From Bacteroidota bacterium (GTDB taxonomy: Bacteria > Bacteroidota > Bacteroidia > B-17B0 > Aurantibacillaceae): a DNA stretch of 64,000 bases. The position numbers and the translations under genes were made by a program. Positions 45,612-56,203 of this stretch are shown in pieces (the first letter of the stretch is position 1; each line of letters opens with the position of its first letter). The notes under the pieces were generated by a model that did no database searches, was not told the origin of the DNA, and saw only the letters and a list, made by a program, of their open reading frames with translations. The stretch is from positions 1 to 64,000 of the forward strand of contig JANYGK010000115.1 in NCBI GenBank assembly GCA_025362395.1, read 5' to 3'.

Positions 45612-45725
45612 AACGGCCTCTCAGATTTAGCAAATTTACCTGATAAATTCTCTGCGGTTAAGCAAAATCAATAGGCTTAACGCGCACATAATTCATAAAA
45701 TAACTCTTTAAAGGGATTAAATCCG

Positions 45726-45733
45726 TAAATTTG
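45726..45733 (+). promoter_or_regulatory. -7 promoter box of ribBA
   Basis: TAAATTTG is a full match, ending 7 bases before the ribBA ATG, so the transcript is predicted to be leaderless or nearly so. There is no room for an FMN riboswitch after this start site. Confidence 0.5.
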
Positions 45734-45740
45734 CGCGCAA

Positions 45741-46946
45741 ATGGAAACAATTAAAGTAAATACAATTGAAGAAGCTATTGCCGACATTAAAGCCGGTAAG
45801 GTGATTATTGTGGTGGATGATGAAGACCGTGAGAATGAAGGCGATTTTTTAACAGCTGCCCGCAATATAACACCTGAGATCATTAATTTTATGGCGACTC
45901 ACGGCCGCGGCTTAATATGCGCCGCTGTTACCGAGCAACGTGCCAAGGAATTACAATTAGAATTAATGGTTACTTCCAACACAGCATTACATGAAACAGC
46001 ATTTACGGTTTCTGTTGACTTGTTGGGACACGGCTGTACTACCGGTATTTCAACGGCAGATCGTTCTAAAACTGTACAGGCTTTGATTGATCCTAACATG
46101 AAAGCAGCTGACTTTGGAAGACCCGGGCATATATTTCCGTTGATCGCTAAAACAGGCGGTGTATTACGCAGAACAGGCCATACAGAAGCAACAATTGATT
46201 TTGCAAAGCTTGCCGGTTTTGAACCTTGCGGTGCTTTAGTAGAAGTGTTAAATGAAGATGGTACCATGGCCCGCTTGCCTGACTTAGTAAAGGTTGCCAA
46301 ACAATTCGATTTGAAAATAGTGACAATAAAAGACCTAATCTCTTACCGTTTAGCTAAAGAAAGTATTGTTACAAGACAGGTGGAAGTGAACATGCCAACC
46401 AAATGGGGCGATTTTAAATTAATAGATTATAAAGTAGATACAAACGGTGAAGAACATTTAGCTTTAGTAAAAGGTGAGTGGGATAAAGATGAGGCCGTTT
46501 TGGTGCGCGTACACTCCTCATGCGTAACCGGTGACATCTTCGGATCATGCCGTTGTGATTGCGGCCCGCAGTTGCACCAGGCTATGGAGATGATAGAGAA
46601 AGAAGGCAAAGGTGTTATTGTATACATGAACCAGGAAGGCAGGGGCATCGGCTTATTAAATAAATTGAAAGCCTATAAATTACAGGAACAAGGCCGTGAC
46701 ACGGTTGAAGCTAATTTAGAGCTCGGCTTTAAAATGGATGAACGCGATTACGGTGTAGGCGCTCAAATATTGAGAGACCTTGGCGTAAGTAAAATGCGCT
46801 TAATGTCAAACAACCCTGTAAAACGGGTAGGTTTAATAGCTTATGGTTTAGTGGTAACAGAAAATATTCCTATTATTATTCCTTCTAATCCGCATAACGA
46901 AAAATATATGCAGACCAAGAAAGATAAAATGGGACATAGCATTTAA
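45741..46946 (+). CDS. ribBA: Bifunctional DHBP synthase / GTP cyclohydrolase II
   Basis: 401 residues. The N-terminal half is RibB ([30 protein letters not shown]), making 3,4-dihydroxy-2-butanone 4-phosphate from ribulose 5-phosphate. The C-terminal half is RibA ([21 protein letters not shown] with zinc cysteines, [12 protein letters not shown], and an Arg-containing [13 protein letters not shown]), opening GTP. These are the two branch inputs to riboflavin. It is followed 9 bases later by truB. Confidence 0.97.
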   Translation: METIKVNTIEEAIADIKAGKVIIVVDDEDRENEGDFLTAARNITPEIINFMATHGRGLICAAVTEQRAKELQLELMVTSNTALHETAFTVSVDLLGHGCTTGISTADRSKTVQALIDPNMKAADFGRPGHIFPLIAKTGGVLRRTGHTEATIDFAKLAGFEPCGALVEVLNEDGTMARLPDLVKVAKQFDLKIVTIKDLISYRLAKESIVTRQVEVNMPTKWGDFKLIDYKVDTNGEEHLALVKGEWDKDEAVLVRVHSSCVTGDIFGSCRCDCGPQLHQAMEMIEKEGKGVIVYMNQEGRGIGLLNKLKAYKLQEQGRDTVEANLELGFKMDERDYGVGAQILRDLGVSKMRLMSNNPVKRVGLIAYGLVVTENIPIIIPSNPHNEKYMQTKKDKMGHSI

Positions 46947-46955
46947 CGAGCCTGC

Positions 46956-47657
<702 letters not shown>

Positions 47658-47810
47658 AAAAATCAGTACAGGAACCTTAAAACTAACGACATTAAGCTAT
47701 TGGATTTACAGAAATAATCGAAACGCGTATACTCTTAAGAAAGAGAACAGAACTTTTTTTGACAAACTGAAACGTACCAAGCCAAAAATTTAGATTCAAG
47801 GTTTCACCAA

Positions 47811-48179
47811 TTGCACGAAGAATTCTTTGAAAAAACAGACTGCTTGGCCTGTGCCAACTGCTGCAAAACAACTTCTCCTATTTTCTATAACCGTGACGTG
47901 GAAAGGCTTGCAAAGCATTTACGTGTAAAGCCCGGAGAATTTATTGAAACGTATTTACTTATAGATGAGGACAAAGATTACGTTTTAAAACAAGCGCCTT
48001 GTACTTTTTTAGGTTCAGACAATTACTGCTCTGTATACGAAGCAAGGCCTAATGCCTGCAGGGAATACCCGCACACTGATCGTAAGCGTATGGAACAGAT
48101 TTTAGACCTTACTTACAGGAATACCATGGTTTGCCCTGCTGTATTGGAAATAACGGAAAGGTTGAAGAAAGTTGTTTAA
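47811..48179 (+). CDS. YkgJ-family cysteine cluster protein (5' end apparently frameshifted)
   Basis: 122 residues from TTG 47811. Metal-binding cysteine pattern CLACANCCKTTSP at the start, then CTFLGSDNYCSVYEARPNACREYPH and a final Cys (MVCPAVLE), as in the CxxCxxCC zinc/iron-cluster family; function unknown. The frame stays open upstream (no stop from 47763) but has no ATG. In another frame, ending at TAG 47791, the stretch KKENRTFFDKLKRTKPK (about 47737-47787) looks like the usual N-terminal part of this family. The two would join if the A run at 47784-47788 had one more A. The gene may therefore be disrupted or hold a sequencing error. Confidence 0.75.
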   Translation: MHEEFFEKTDCLACANCCKTTSPIFYNRDVERLAKHLRVKPGEFIETYLLIDEDKDYVLKQAPCTFLGSDNYCSVYEARPNACREYPHTDRKRMEQILDLTYRNTMVCPAVLEITERLKKVV

Positions 48180-48192
48180 ATGTTCTGAATAT

Positions 48193-48303
48193 TCTCGATA
48201 CAATTTTTTGTAAGAGACAGCCAAAAAATCACTCGAACCGACTTAAACTTGAGTCCTGTCACATCGAATGAAAATTCTGTCTCTTTGAATTTTTGTATCA
48301 AGA
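48193..48303. repeat. Long imperfect palindromic element between convergent genes
   Basis: A 111-base near-palindrome. Paired blocks from outside in: TCTCGATACAA (48193-48203) with TTGTATCAAGA (48293-48303), AGAGACAG (48213-48220) with CTGTCTCT (48277-48284), and TCACTCGA (about 48229-48236) with TCGAATGA (48264-48271). The blocks are separated by A/T-rich unpaired stretches. It lies between the convergent YkgJ and dut genes. I recall similar TCGATACA/CACTCGAAC elements dispersed in flavobacterial genomes. Confidence 0.6.
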
Positions 48304-48317
48304 TGCTTGCTAAAAAA

Positions 48318-48752
48318 TTATTTAGTCCCCGTATGCCCGAACCCGCCTGCTCCCCGCTGTGTCTCGTCTAAAGATTCTGTTAGCTCCCAAGTGATTTGCT
48401 CGTGCTTCGCTATTACCATTTGTGCAACGCGTTCGCCATCATTAATTATAAACGGTGTATTTGATAAGTTTACCAATAACACTTTTATTTCTCCGCGGTA
48501 ATCGGCATCAATAGTCCCCGGCGAATTTAAAACCGTGACTCCATTTTTAAATGCTAAGCCGCTTCGCGGACGAATTTGTGCTTCATACCCTTTATGTAAC
48601 TCTATAAATAAACCTGTCGGCACTAAGGTTCTTTCCAATGGTTTTAACTCCATAGGTACATCTATTTTTGCTCTCAGGTCAAGCCCGGCAGACAATTCTG
48701 TAGCGTATTGTGGTAATTCGTGTTTCGATTGGTTTACTACTCGTATTGTCAT
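48318..48752 (-). CDS. dut: dUTP diphosphatase
   Basis: 144 residues from ATG 48752. Hydrolyses dUTP to dUMP. The five dUTPase motifs are present: [38 protein letters not shown], and the C-terminal GAGGFGHTG. The start is one base after the stop of the flippase gene, favouring the ATG at 48752 over 48767. Forms a homotrimer in the family. Confidence 0.95.
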   Translation of the reverse strand: MTIRVVNQSKHELPQYATELSAGLDLRAKIDVPMELKPLERTLVPTGLFIELHKGYEAQIRPRSGLAFKNGVTVLNSPGTIDADYRGEIKVLLVNLSNTPFIINDGERVAQMVIAKHEQITWELTESLDETQRGAGGFGHTGTK

Positions 48753-48753
48753 A

Positions 48754-50241
48754 TTAATTAGCGTCAAGGTGTTTTAGTTTCTTTAAATTATCAAATTCTA
48801 ATTTATAAAAGATCCATCCGAATAATAGCAATAACACATTATTAAAAAATAACTTTAATAAAATGCTTTGCATATCCGAATAAAACGTTGAAATAAAATA
48901 AAATCCTAGGGCAAGGCCTGTAAATACAAAAATACTGCGAAGATTATAGTTGACCGGGTAATATTTTTGTCCGAGCAAATACGATACAACCATCATGCTG
49001 CTATAGGAGGCAAAGGTGGCCCAGGCACAAGCCATGTAACTGTATTTGGGAATAAACATAAAATTAATAACCAATGTAATAAGCGCTCCAAAAATGGTAA
49101 TGTAAGCGCCGAACTTTGTTTGCCCGGTAAGCTTATACCAAATTGATAAGTTCCAATACACGCCCACACATAAGTTAGCCATTAATAAAATAGGTACCAC
49201 AGCTAAACCAACTCTATAGTTTTCACTAACGGCTTTTTGCAGCCATGGCAGGTTCATCATGGTTCCCAAAAACAAAAACAGGCAAAATAAAATGTAATAT
49301 TTCATTACTACAGCATTCAGCTTTTGAGAATTCTTATCCTTGGCATTATTAAAAAAGAACGGTTCTGCCGCATATTTAAAAGCCTGTGTAAAAATAGCCA
49401 TCAACATAGCGATCTTATAGCAATTACTATATACGCCTACTTCATTATCCGCAATATTGCCCGGCAATAAATAATTTAAAACAAGGCGGTCAAACGTTTC
49501 ATTGATCATGCCTGCCAAACCAAGCACTAATAAAGGCAATGCGTAAAAAAACATTTTACGCCAAAGCACTTTATCAAATACATACTCAAAGCCTTTAAAC
49601 TCGTTTGCCAATAAAGCAATGGAAACCAAATTGGCAATTAACTGAGCTAAAAAAGCATAGCCAATACCGACCTCAGGCTTATACAGGCTTGCAAAAAAAG
49701 AATCGTCACCATGTTCAAGCGCACGTTTACATATAACGAAGTAAAAAATATTAACGGCCAAATTAACCATCATGTTTGCAAACTTAATAACCGCAAAGCG
49801 TTTGGCGCTGTTGGTTAACCTGAGTCGCGCAAAAGGAATTGCTGTTATGGTATCGGTAGCAATAATAAGCACACACCATATTACAAAATTACCGTGCCCG
49901 TGTTGTTTAATAAGATCAGCCAACGGGGCGGAAAATAAAATCAATACTAATGATAAGCCTGCTGTACTTACTAAAAGTGAGATTAAGGCCGTAGAGTAAA
50001 CCCGTTCTTTTTGCTCCGATTTATTAACAAAATTAAAAAAAGCAGTTTCCATGCCATAGGTAAAAATAATATTCATGAAACTGATGTACCCGAAAAAAAC
50101 CGCGTTTGGGGCTAATGCAGCGGGTTCTTTAAAAATATAAGTAAGTACAAATGTAAACAGGTAACCAATAAACCGGGGCAGCACATTTCCTAAACCATAA
50201 ATGGCGGTTTGTGAGGCGAGTTTCTTGAGCGGGTTAGACAA
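48754..50241 (-). CDS. Polysaccharide biosynthesis flippase (Wzx/MurJ-like)
   Basis: 495 residues, about 14 membrane segments. The start ([26 protein letters not shown]) and the phrase [30 protein letters not shown] are typical of Bacteroidota oligosaccharide flippases of the MOP superfamily. It probably moves a lipid-linked sugar across the inner membrane. It is next to the LPS-related genes rfaE2 and UPF0104, so a cell-envelope glycan role is likely. Confidence 0.87.
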   Translation of the reverse strand: MSNPLKKLASQTAIYGLGNVLPRFIGYLFTFVLTYIFKEPAALAPNAVFFGYISFMNIIFTYGMETAFFNFVNKSEQKERVYSTALISLLVSTAGLSLVLILFSAPLADLIKQHGHGNFVIWCVLIIATDTITAIPFARLRLTNSAKRFAVIKFANMMVNLAVNIFYFVICKRALEHGDDSFFASLYKPEVGIGYAFLAQLIANLVSIALLANEFKGFEYVFDKVLWRKMFFYALPLLVLGLAGMINETFDRLVLNYLLPGNIADNEVGVYSNCYKIAMLMAIFTQAFKYAAEPFFFNNAKDKNSQKLNAVVMKYYILFCLFLFLGTMMNLPWLQKAVSENYRVGLAVVPILLMANLCVGVYWNLSIWYKLTGQTKFGAYITIFGALITLVINFMFIPKYSYMACAWATFASYSSMMVVSYLLGQKYYPVNYNLRSIFVFTGLALGFYFISTFYSDMQSILLKLFFNNVLLLLFGWIFYKLEFDNLKKLKHLDAN

Positions 50242-50258
50242 ATCAGTGTATTAAACCG

Positions 50259-50266
50259 CAAAAATA
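50259..50266 (-). promoter_or_regulatory. -7 promoter box for flippase-dut
   Basis: The minus strand reads TATTTTTG (TAnnTTTG), 17 bases before the flippase start. The match lies in an A-rich stretch and could be chance. Confidence 0.38.
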
Positions 50267-50351
50267 AAGTTTATTCAGCTTGCAGTAATTCCTTGTAACC
50301 ATAAGATATTAACGGGCAAAAGTGTCTAATTATAATAGATTCGGTTTTTTG

Positions 50352-50846
50352 CTATTCCGAACGTAATTTTTCGATGAGCATTGTAGTAGAAAAGCCTTGT
50401 ACTAAAGGAATAGTTTTAACTGACCCGCCTTTAGCTTTAACGATATCATAACCAACAATATCTTCTGCTTTATAATCGTTGCCTTTTACCAATATATCCG
50501 GTTGAACCAGCTTTATAAGGTCATAAGGTGTATCTTCATCAAATAAAATAATGGCATCAATACATTCAAGTGCTGCTAATACAAAAGCTCTTGTTTCTTC
50601 ATTATTAATAGGCCTTTCGGGCGATTTACCTAAGCGTTTAACGGAAGCATCGGTATTTAAGCCAACTATCATTTTATCGCCGAGGTCGCGTGCATGACAT
50701 AAATATTCCACATGGCCGCGGTGTAAAATATCAAAACAGCCGTTTGTGAAAACTATTTTTTGATTCGCCTCATTCCACATTTTCAAAAGTGCCGGTAGCG
50801 ACTCTTTTGAAATAAATTTTTCTGATAATTTTTTATGATACAACAT
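50352..50846 (-). CDS. rfaE2: D-glycero-beta-D-manno-heptose 1-phosphate adenylyltransferase
   Basis: 164 residues. Nucleotidyltransferase with VFTNGCFDILHRGHVEYL (HxGH-type), GLNTDASVKRLGK and the end ILVKGNDYKAEDIVGYDIV. It transfers AMP to heptose 1-phosphate in ADP-heptose synthesis. It is a free-standing domain rather than the HldE fusion. Overlaps the 3' end of the UPF0104 gene by 14 bases. Confidence 0.93.
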   Translation of the reverse strand: MLYHKKLSEKFISKESLPALLKMWNEANQKIVFTNGCFDILHRGHVEYLCHARDLGDKMIVGLNTDASVKRLGKSPERPINNEETRAFVLAALECIDAIILFDEDTPYDLIKLVQPDILVKGNDYKAEDIVGYDIVKAKGGSVKTIPLVQGFSTTMLIEKLRSE

Positions 50847-51852
50847 CTTCCGGTTTATTTTTATTTATGATTGGAAGTATAATAAGGCTTAATATGCCTA
50901 ACACCATAATTAAAATGAACTGGGAGGTCCATGACATCCAGGGGAAAGCAACGGCTGAAATCCTTTCCACGTGATACGTAGAGAGTAATAAAGCCGTAAT
51001 AATTGCAGGGTAGGCCCCTAGGCCTCCCGGGGAAAATACAACGCCAAAAGTGCCAAACAATAACAAAACAAGGCATTCGGATTGACCAAGCCGGGATGTG
51101 CCGCTAAACGCGAAGAAACAGGCATATAGACTATAAAAATAAGCAGCCCAAATAGCAAAGCTTAAAACGATGAACTGAAATTTCTTATCAATGTCCTTTA
51201 CGGAACTTAATCCTTTAGCAAAGCCTTTAATAATAGTTCCGAATTTACCGGTCAATGCTTTTGAAATTTTTTTTCGGACTAAAAAAAGTCCGACGACCAT
51301 CCCTAAACATATTGTAATTAAAATAACGACTTGTGTAGGGTGTTGAGCCATACTACTCAGTTTTAATTTAAGCGGATCAATTATATATTGCGCAGCCAAA
51401 TTACTTAACTGTGTAAACTGTGCAAAAAGAGTAAGCACAAATATTACGGTTAATAAAAGCAGGTCCACGATGCGTTCGGTTATAACAGTACCCAATGCTA
51501 TTTCAAAAGGCACTTTATCATATTTGGTAACTAAGGTGCAGCGCGTTATTTCTCCCATACGGGGCAAGCCGTAATTTGCAAAATAGCCTACCAGTACAGC
51601 TCCAAGTGCATCCGGAAGCTTCACTGAATAGCCCGCAGGCTTCAGCAAGTAATTCCACCGAAATGCTCTTAAAAAATGACTAAATAAAGAAATAAGTATT
51701 GAAATAATAACCCAAAAATAATTGGCTGTTTTAAATGAGTTAAGGATTTTATCCTTTTCAGCCCAAACAGAGCGCAATGATAGCCAAGTCAGAAGAATTC
51801 CCACACTAAGTAAAACAACAAATTGTATAATAGATTTAGTACGTTTGCTCAC
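50833..51852 (-). CDS. Lysylphosphatidylglycerol synthase-type flippase domain (UPF0104)
   Basis: 339 residues with about eight membrane segments. The family phrases RAFRWNYLLKPAGY, ALGAVLVGYFANYGLPRMGEITR and GTFGVVFSPGGLGAYPAII fit the integral membrane domain found in MprF and in free-standing proteins. It likely moves a lipid. It is followed by the overlapping rfaE2 gene, so an envelope role is likely. Confidence 0.85.
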   Translation of the reverse strand: MSKRTKSIIQFVVLLSVGILLTWLSLRSVWAEKDKILNSFKTANYFWVIISILISLFSHFLRAFRWNYLLKPAGYSVKLPDALGAVLVGYFANYGLPRMGEITRCTLVTKYDKVPFEIALGTVITERIVDLLLLTVIFVLTLFAQFTQLSNLAAQYIIDPLKLKLSSMAQHPTQVVILITICLGMVVGLFLVRKKISKALTGKFGTIIKGFAKGLSSVKDIDKKFQFIVLSFAIWAAYFYSLYACFFAFSGTSRLGQSECLVLLLFGTFGVVFSPGGLGAYPAIITALLLSTYHVERISAVAFPWMSWTSQFILIMVLGILSLIILPIINKNKPEDVVS

Positions 51853-51856
51853 ATTC

Positions 51857-52207
51857 TTATTTTAAACCGTTGGTTTCAGTATTAGGAAAAACTACCCATG
51901 GCCTGAAGGATTTAGCTTCTTCAAAATCCATATCGGCATAGGAAATAATGATAACCACATCGCCTAAGCTTACTTTCTTTGCAGCAGGCCCGTTTAAACA
52001 AATTACTCCGCTTTTTCTTGCCCCTTTAATAACATAGGTGATAAATCGTTCGCCGTTATTTTTATTTAAAATATGTACCTGTTCGTTTTCTATTAAGTTA
52101 GCGGCATCCATCAAATCTTCATCAATCGTAACACTGCCTATATAGTCTAACTCCGCTTGTGTTACGGTTACACAGTGTAGTTTCGACTTCATTACTTGAA
52201 TTTGCAT
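51857..52207 (-). CDS. panD: Aspartate 1-decarboxylase
   Basis: 116 residues. Makes beta-alanine for pantothenate/CoA. The start ATG at 52207 gives the canonical position of the self-cleavage site (Gly24-Ser25 in YIGSV), whose Ser becomes the pyruvoyl group. Lys9 and other conserved residues, such as the phrase [14 protein letters not shown], are present. Next gene begins 5 bases later. Confidence 0.96.
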   Translation of the reverse strand: MQIQVMKSKLHCVTVTQAELDYIGSVTIDEDLMDAANLIENEQVHILNKNNGERFITYVIKGARKSGVICLNGPAAKKVSLGDVVIIISYADMDFEEAKSFRPWVVFPNTETNGLK

Positions 52208-52445
52208 TTTCATTATACGTTATTTTAAGCTGTGAAAATTCCTCATTAATAGGATGAACAATTTACGCGTTAAATGTACTAAATTACTATGATAGTTAAC
52301 CATAGGCGGCTAAACACAAAAACTAATACAACACCGGTTTCACACCGATTATATTGTTTCCCCATAACTCCAATTTTAGCTTATTGGCTTATATTATGGG
52401 ATAAATTCACTTTTAAATGTGCCCAAAATAAGTTTTAATATTTCC

Positions 52446-52476
52446 TTGCAAACATACCTTAAATGTGGTACTTTTG
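52446..52476 (+). promoter_or_regulatory. Promoter of the suf operon
   Basis: TTG (52446-52448) is followed after exactly 20 bases by TACTTTTG (52469-52476), a complete Bacteroidota promoter. The leader would be about 60 bases. The rest of the 336-base panD/suf region (52208-52543) shows no gene or hairpin that I can support. Confidence 0.7.
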
Positions 52477-52543
52477 TGAGGCGTTTAGATTTAATCTAAA
52501 TAAGAATAACACATAAGTAATTAACTATTAAATACTTAACAAA

Positions 52544-52870
52544 ATGATTACAGTTAGCAATGCGGCAAAAGAACATGCCATACAATTAATAAAAGACGAG
52601 CATAAACCTGATGATACATTTATTCGTGTCGGTGTTGACGGTGGAGGTTGCTCGGGTTTAATGTACAACCTGGTGTTTGATAATTTAATGAAAGAAGGTG
52701 ACCAGGTATTTGAAGATAACGGCGTTAAAGTGGTTGTTGACAGAAAAAGCTTTTTGTACTTAGTAGGAACGGAGCTTGATTACACAGGCGGCTTAAACGG
52801 AAAAGGCTTTACATTTAAAAACCCTAACGCTTCGCGTACTTGCGGTTGCGGAGAATCTTTTTCAGTATAA
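52544..52870 (+). CDS. A-type iron-sulfur assembly protein (IscA/SufA/ErpA)
   Basis: 108 residues with the three conserved cysteines: DGGGCSGLMYN and the C-terminal TCGCGESF. Carries Fe-S clusters to apo-proteins. First gene of the suf operon, downstream of a good promoter. Confidence 0.92.
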   Translation: MITVSNAAKEHAIQLIKDEHKPDDTFIRVGVDGGGCSGLMYNLVFDNLMKEGDQVFEDNGVKVVVDRKSFLYLVGTELDYTGGLNGKGFTFKNPNASRTCGCGESFSV

Positions 52871-52884
52871 TTAAAGTTACGAAA

Positions 52885-52957
52885 GTTAAAAGTTATGAAA
52901 GTTGTTTTAAATTCAACTGTAACTGTATAAAACTTTCTAATTCTTCAAACTTTTAAC
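52885..52957. repeat. Inverted repeat in the sufA-sufB spacer
   Basis: GTTAAAAGTT (52885-52894) and AACTTTTAAC (52948-52957) are perfect arms; inner GAAAGTT/AACTTTC copies add to it. It almost fills the 94-base spacer. The segment AAGTTATGAAAGTT has its exact inverse complement before sufD at about 57087-57100. Confidence 0.5.
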
Positions 52958-52964
52958 TAAAGAA

Positions 52965-54416
52965 ATGGCAAACGAAATATTAGAAGAACATATTCAGAAC
53001 GACTATAAGTGGGGCTTTACTACGGATATTGAAGCTGATGAGGCTCCCAAAGGATTGAATGAAGATATTATCCGATTTATTTCTGCAAAGAAAAATGAAC
53101 CGGAGTGGATGTTGGAGTTTCGCCTGAAAGCGTTTCGTAACTGGCAGAATATGATAGAGCCCGAATGGGCACATGTATCTTACAAAAAACCGAACTTCCG
53201 GGATATTATTTATTACTCTGCCCCTAAACCAAAAAAAGAATTAGCGAGCCTTGATGAAGTAGATCCTGAATTACTAAAAACGTTTGAAAAGCTTGGCATC
53301 TCGCTTGAAGAACAAAAACGCTTAAGCGGTGTACAAAGCAATATTGCCGTAGATATAGTATTTGACAGCGTTTCCGTAAAAACAACTTTTAAAGAAACAC
53401 TTGCCGAAAAAGGAATTATTTTTTGTTCATTCAGCGAAGCCGTACAAGATCATCCCGATTTAGTAAAAAAATATATGGGCATGGTAGTTCCGCCAACCGA
53501 TAATTTTTATTCCGCTTTAAATTCTGCCGTTTTTACTGACGGTTCGTTTTGTTATATCCCTAAAGGTGTTCGCTCACCTATGGAATTATCGACTTACTTC
53601 CGTATTAACGCCAGTGGTACCGGGCAATTTGAAAGAACATTAATTATTGCCGATGAAGATTCGTATGTGTCTTATTTGGAAGGATGTACTGCACCGCAAC
53701 GGGACGAAAATCAACTTCATGCGGCCGTAGTAGAAATTATCACTCATAAAAACGCGGAAGTAAAATACAGTACTGTACAAAATTGGTATCCCGGTGATAA
53801 GAACGGAAAAGGCGGTATTTTCAATTTTGTTACCAAACGCGGTTTATGTTTGGAGGATAACTCTAAGATCAGCTGGACGCAAGTAGAAACAGGCTCTGCG
53901 GTGACATGGAAATATCCTTCCGTTATTTTAAAAGGAAATAATTCGGTAGGCGAATTTTACTCTGTTGCCGTAACCAATAACTACCAACAAGCCGATACAG
54001 GAACTAAAATGATCCATATCGGTAAAAACACACGTTCCACTATTATTTCGAAAGGAATTTCTGCCGGCTTTAGCAATAACAGCTACCGTGGCTTGGTTCA
54101 AATTAAAAAAGGCGCAAGTAACGCGCGTAACTTTTCACAATGCGATAGCTTGCTGATGGGCGATAAATGCGGCGCTCACACCTTTCCTTATATCGAAATA
54201 AAAGATAAAACGGCAATTGTTGAACATGAAGCCACTACCAGTAAAATTGGTGAAGATCAATTATTTTATTGCAAGCAGCGCGGCATTGATAATGAAAAAG
54301 CCATCGGCTTAATTGTAAACGGTTATTGCAAAGAAGTATTAAATAAGTTACCCATGGAATTTGCCGTGGAAGCACAAAAATTACTGGCCATTAGTTTAGA
54401 AGGAAGCGTGGGGTAA
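52965..54416 (+). CDS. sufB: Fe-S cluster assembly scaffold SufB
   Basis: 483 residues. The scaffold core is clear ([50 protein letters not shown]-type phrase, [35 protein letters not shown]). Works with SufC and SufD as SufBC2D. Upstream of an inserted membrane gene and sufC. Confidence 0.97.
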   Translation: MANEILEEHIQNDYKWGFTTDIEADEAPKGLNEDIIRFISAKKNEPEWMLEFRLKAFRNWQNMIEPEWAHVSYKKPNFRDIIYYSAPKPKKELASLDEVDPELLKTFEKLGISLEEQKRLSGVQSNIAVDIVFDSVSVKTTFKETLAEKGIIFCSFSEAVQDHPDLVKKYMGMVVPPTDNFYSALNSAVFTDGSFCYIPKGVRSPMELSTYFRINASGTGQFERTLIIADEDSYVSYLEGCTAPQRDENQLHAAVVEIITHKNAEVKYSTVQNWYPGDKNGKGGIFNFVTKRGLCLEDNSKISWTQVETGSAVTWKYPSVILKGNNSVGEFYSVAVTNNYQQADTGTKMIHIGKNTRSTIISKGISAGFSNNSYRGLVQIKKGASNARNFSQCDSLLMGDKCGAHTFPYIEIKDKTAIVEHEATTSKIGEDQLFYCKQRGIDNEKAIGLIVNGYCKEVLNKLPMEFAVEAQKLLAISLEGSVG

Positions 54417-54440
54417 TTGAATTTTTAAATTGATTTTGGT

Positions 54441-56195
54441 TTGAAACAACTTTTTTATAATTCATCTTTTTTTATCTTACTTTTTATAGCGGTATCAAGT
54501 GTTACATTGATTGTTTATGATTGGATGGCGCGGGCATCCACACAGAATTATATTAAAATTGACGGCGACGGAAAAGATTATTATTCTTACCTAACCTCTG
54601 CCTTTATTACAAAAGATCTTGCTCATTTAAAACCCAATAATAATTTTGTTGTTGAAACTCCTACAGGTAATATAAATATGCACCCTGTTGGTGTAGCTGT
54701 TTTACAAGTACCCTTTTTTGGATTAGGGTATTTTGCCGCATATCTTACTCAACAAAAATTAGACGGCTATTCAACTCCTTTTCAATTAGCGGTTAGTTTA
54801 GCGGCATTATTTTATGTGTTGCTCGGCATATTTTTTATTCATAAAACCCTTATAAACACAGGCTTTGACAAAAAAATAATCTTTGCAGCATTAATCTGTT
54901 TGTTTTTTGGAACTACCCTTTTAAATTATACGATCACTGAACCTTCTATGTCGCATGTCTATTCTTTTTCGTTAATATCTGCCTTTATTTATTACAATCA
55001 AAAATTATCTAAACAGTTTTCTACACGCAAAGTATATGCACTTGCTTTTATATTTGGGTTAATACTTTTAGTACGGCCGGTTAATGTATTGACAATTCTT
55101 TTGTTGCCTTTCTTTTACAATTCATTCAGTGAATTTAAAGATCAGGTAAAACGGTTTGTAAATAACAAAAAAGCATTCTTCGCTTCAACCCTCATTGTTG
55201 CTGCTATTTTCAGCATTCAATCCATTGTATGGTTTATTCAAACGGGGCAGTTGTTTCAATCCGGTTATAAAGGAAACGGTTTTTATTTTTTACATCCTCA
55301 AGTATTTTCTATGCTGTTTGGCTTTAAATCCGGGATCTTTATCTATACCCCTTTGTTCTTTCTTGCATCAGCAGGTATTTATTTCATGTATAAAAATAAC
55401 CGTTTTAAAGCCGGTTGCTTGATCCTATTTTCCCTGCTATTACTTTATGTATTTTCATCATATTGGGGTTGGACTTACTTCGATGGTATAGGGACACGCA
55501 CCGTGGTTGACTTTTACGCGTTAGTTGCTATAGGTTTGTGTTATGTATTGACGGCTGTTAAACCCGGGAAAACAAAATGGATCGTAGGATCAACAGCAAC
55601 TATTTGTGTGTGTTTTAATTTGATAATTTGCTATCAATACAAAGAAGGCATTATTCCAACCAACGGAATGAATTTTAATAAATTCGAATATGTATTCTTA
55701 AAAACATCTTCCGGTTATAAAGATGCATTAGGCGGATGTGACGATCTAGAGCCCTATTCAAAGGGATTTAAGAAGCCTTTTATAACTTATAAAAACACAT
55801 TCGATACCGAAAAAACACATTTCTACAATTACAATAAAACAGAAGGAGGCGTAGCCTACAAAACGGATAACCTCAATATTGATTCCAGGAAAATTCATGT
55901 AAAAATTAATTTGGACAGGCTTGAAATGGTTCAAAATGCTACTAAAAATGTCCTAATGGCGCTTTCTTTAAACGATATTGAAAATAATTGTAAGGCTTGG
56001 CAAACATTTAAATTAAACGATGTGCCTTCTAAAATAAACTATAGCAATTGGAAACATTATGATTACGGAGTAAACATCATAGCTGATATTACACAAACGG
56101 ATAAGCTTTCTGTATTTATATGGAATGTAGAAAAAAAACAATTCGGAATAGATAATTTTAAAATAGAGCTGTATGATTACGGCCACATTAATTAA
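54441..56195 (+). CDS. Large membrane protein, GT-C glycosyltransferase-like
   Basis: 584 residues from TTG 54441 (a TAA lies 15 bases upstream in frame and no ATG fits). Ten to eleven membrane segments span residues 10-400; the first loop is long and includes a DGKDYYSYLTS phrase after the first segment, similar to GT-C enzymes with an Asp-based active loop. The last about 160 residues are hydrophilic and would form an extracytoplasmic domain. It lies between sufB and sufC with gaps of 24 and 8 bases, so it shares the suf transcript. No link with Fe-S assembly is visible. Glycosyl transfer is an inference from topology and loop only. Confidence 0.65.
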   Translation: MKQLFYNSSFFILLFIAVSSVTLIVYDWMARASTQNYIKIDGDGKDYYSYLTSAFITKDLAHLKPNNNFVVETPTGNINMHPVGVAVLQVPFFGLGYFAAYLTQQKLDGYSTPFQLAVSLAALFYVLLGIFFIHKTLINTGFDKKIIFAALICLFFGTTLLNYTITEPSMSHVYSFSLISAFIYYNQKLSKQFSTRKVYALAFIFGLILLVRPVNVLTILLLPFFYNSFSEFKDQVKRFVNNKKAFFASTLIVAAIFSIQSIVWFIQTGQLFQSGYKGNGFYFLHPQVFSMLFGFKSGIFIYTPLFFLASAGIYFMYKNNRFKAGCLILFSLLLLYVFSSYWGWTYFDGIGTRTVVDFYALVAIGLCYVLTAVKPGKTKWIVGSTATICVCFNLIICYQYKEGIIPTNGMNFNKFEYVFLKTSSGYKDALGGCDDLEPYSKGFKKPFITYKNTFDTEKTHFYNYNKTEGGVAYKTDNLNIDSRKIHVKINLDRLEMVQNATKNVLMALSLNDIENNCKAWQTFKLNDVPSKINYSNWKHYDYGVNIIADITQTDKLSVFIWNVEKKQFGIDNFKIELYDYGHIN

Positions 56196-56203
56196 TAAAA
56201 TAA

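Noticed and set aside
45612-45740. FMN riboswitch before ribBA
   Set aside because: The spacer is only 129 bases, has no conserved multi-helix pattern, and the -7 box lies just before the start codon.
48229-48250. Minus-strand GGTTCGAGT resembling a tRNA T-loop
   Set aside because: No acceptor, D or anticodon arms can be built around it.
48210-48285. TAAGAGACAG/CTGTCTCTT resembling a Tn5-type mosaic end or sequencing adapter
   Set aside because: Only 9-10 bases match, the two ends face the wrong way for a transposon, and they belong to a longer palindrome.
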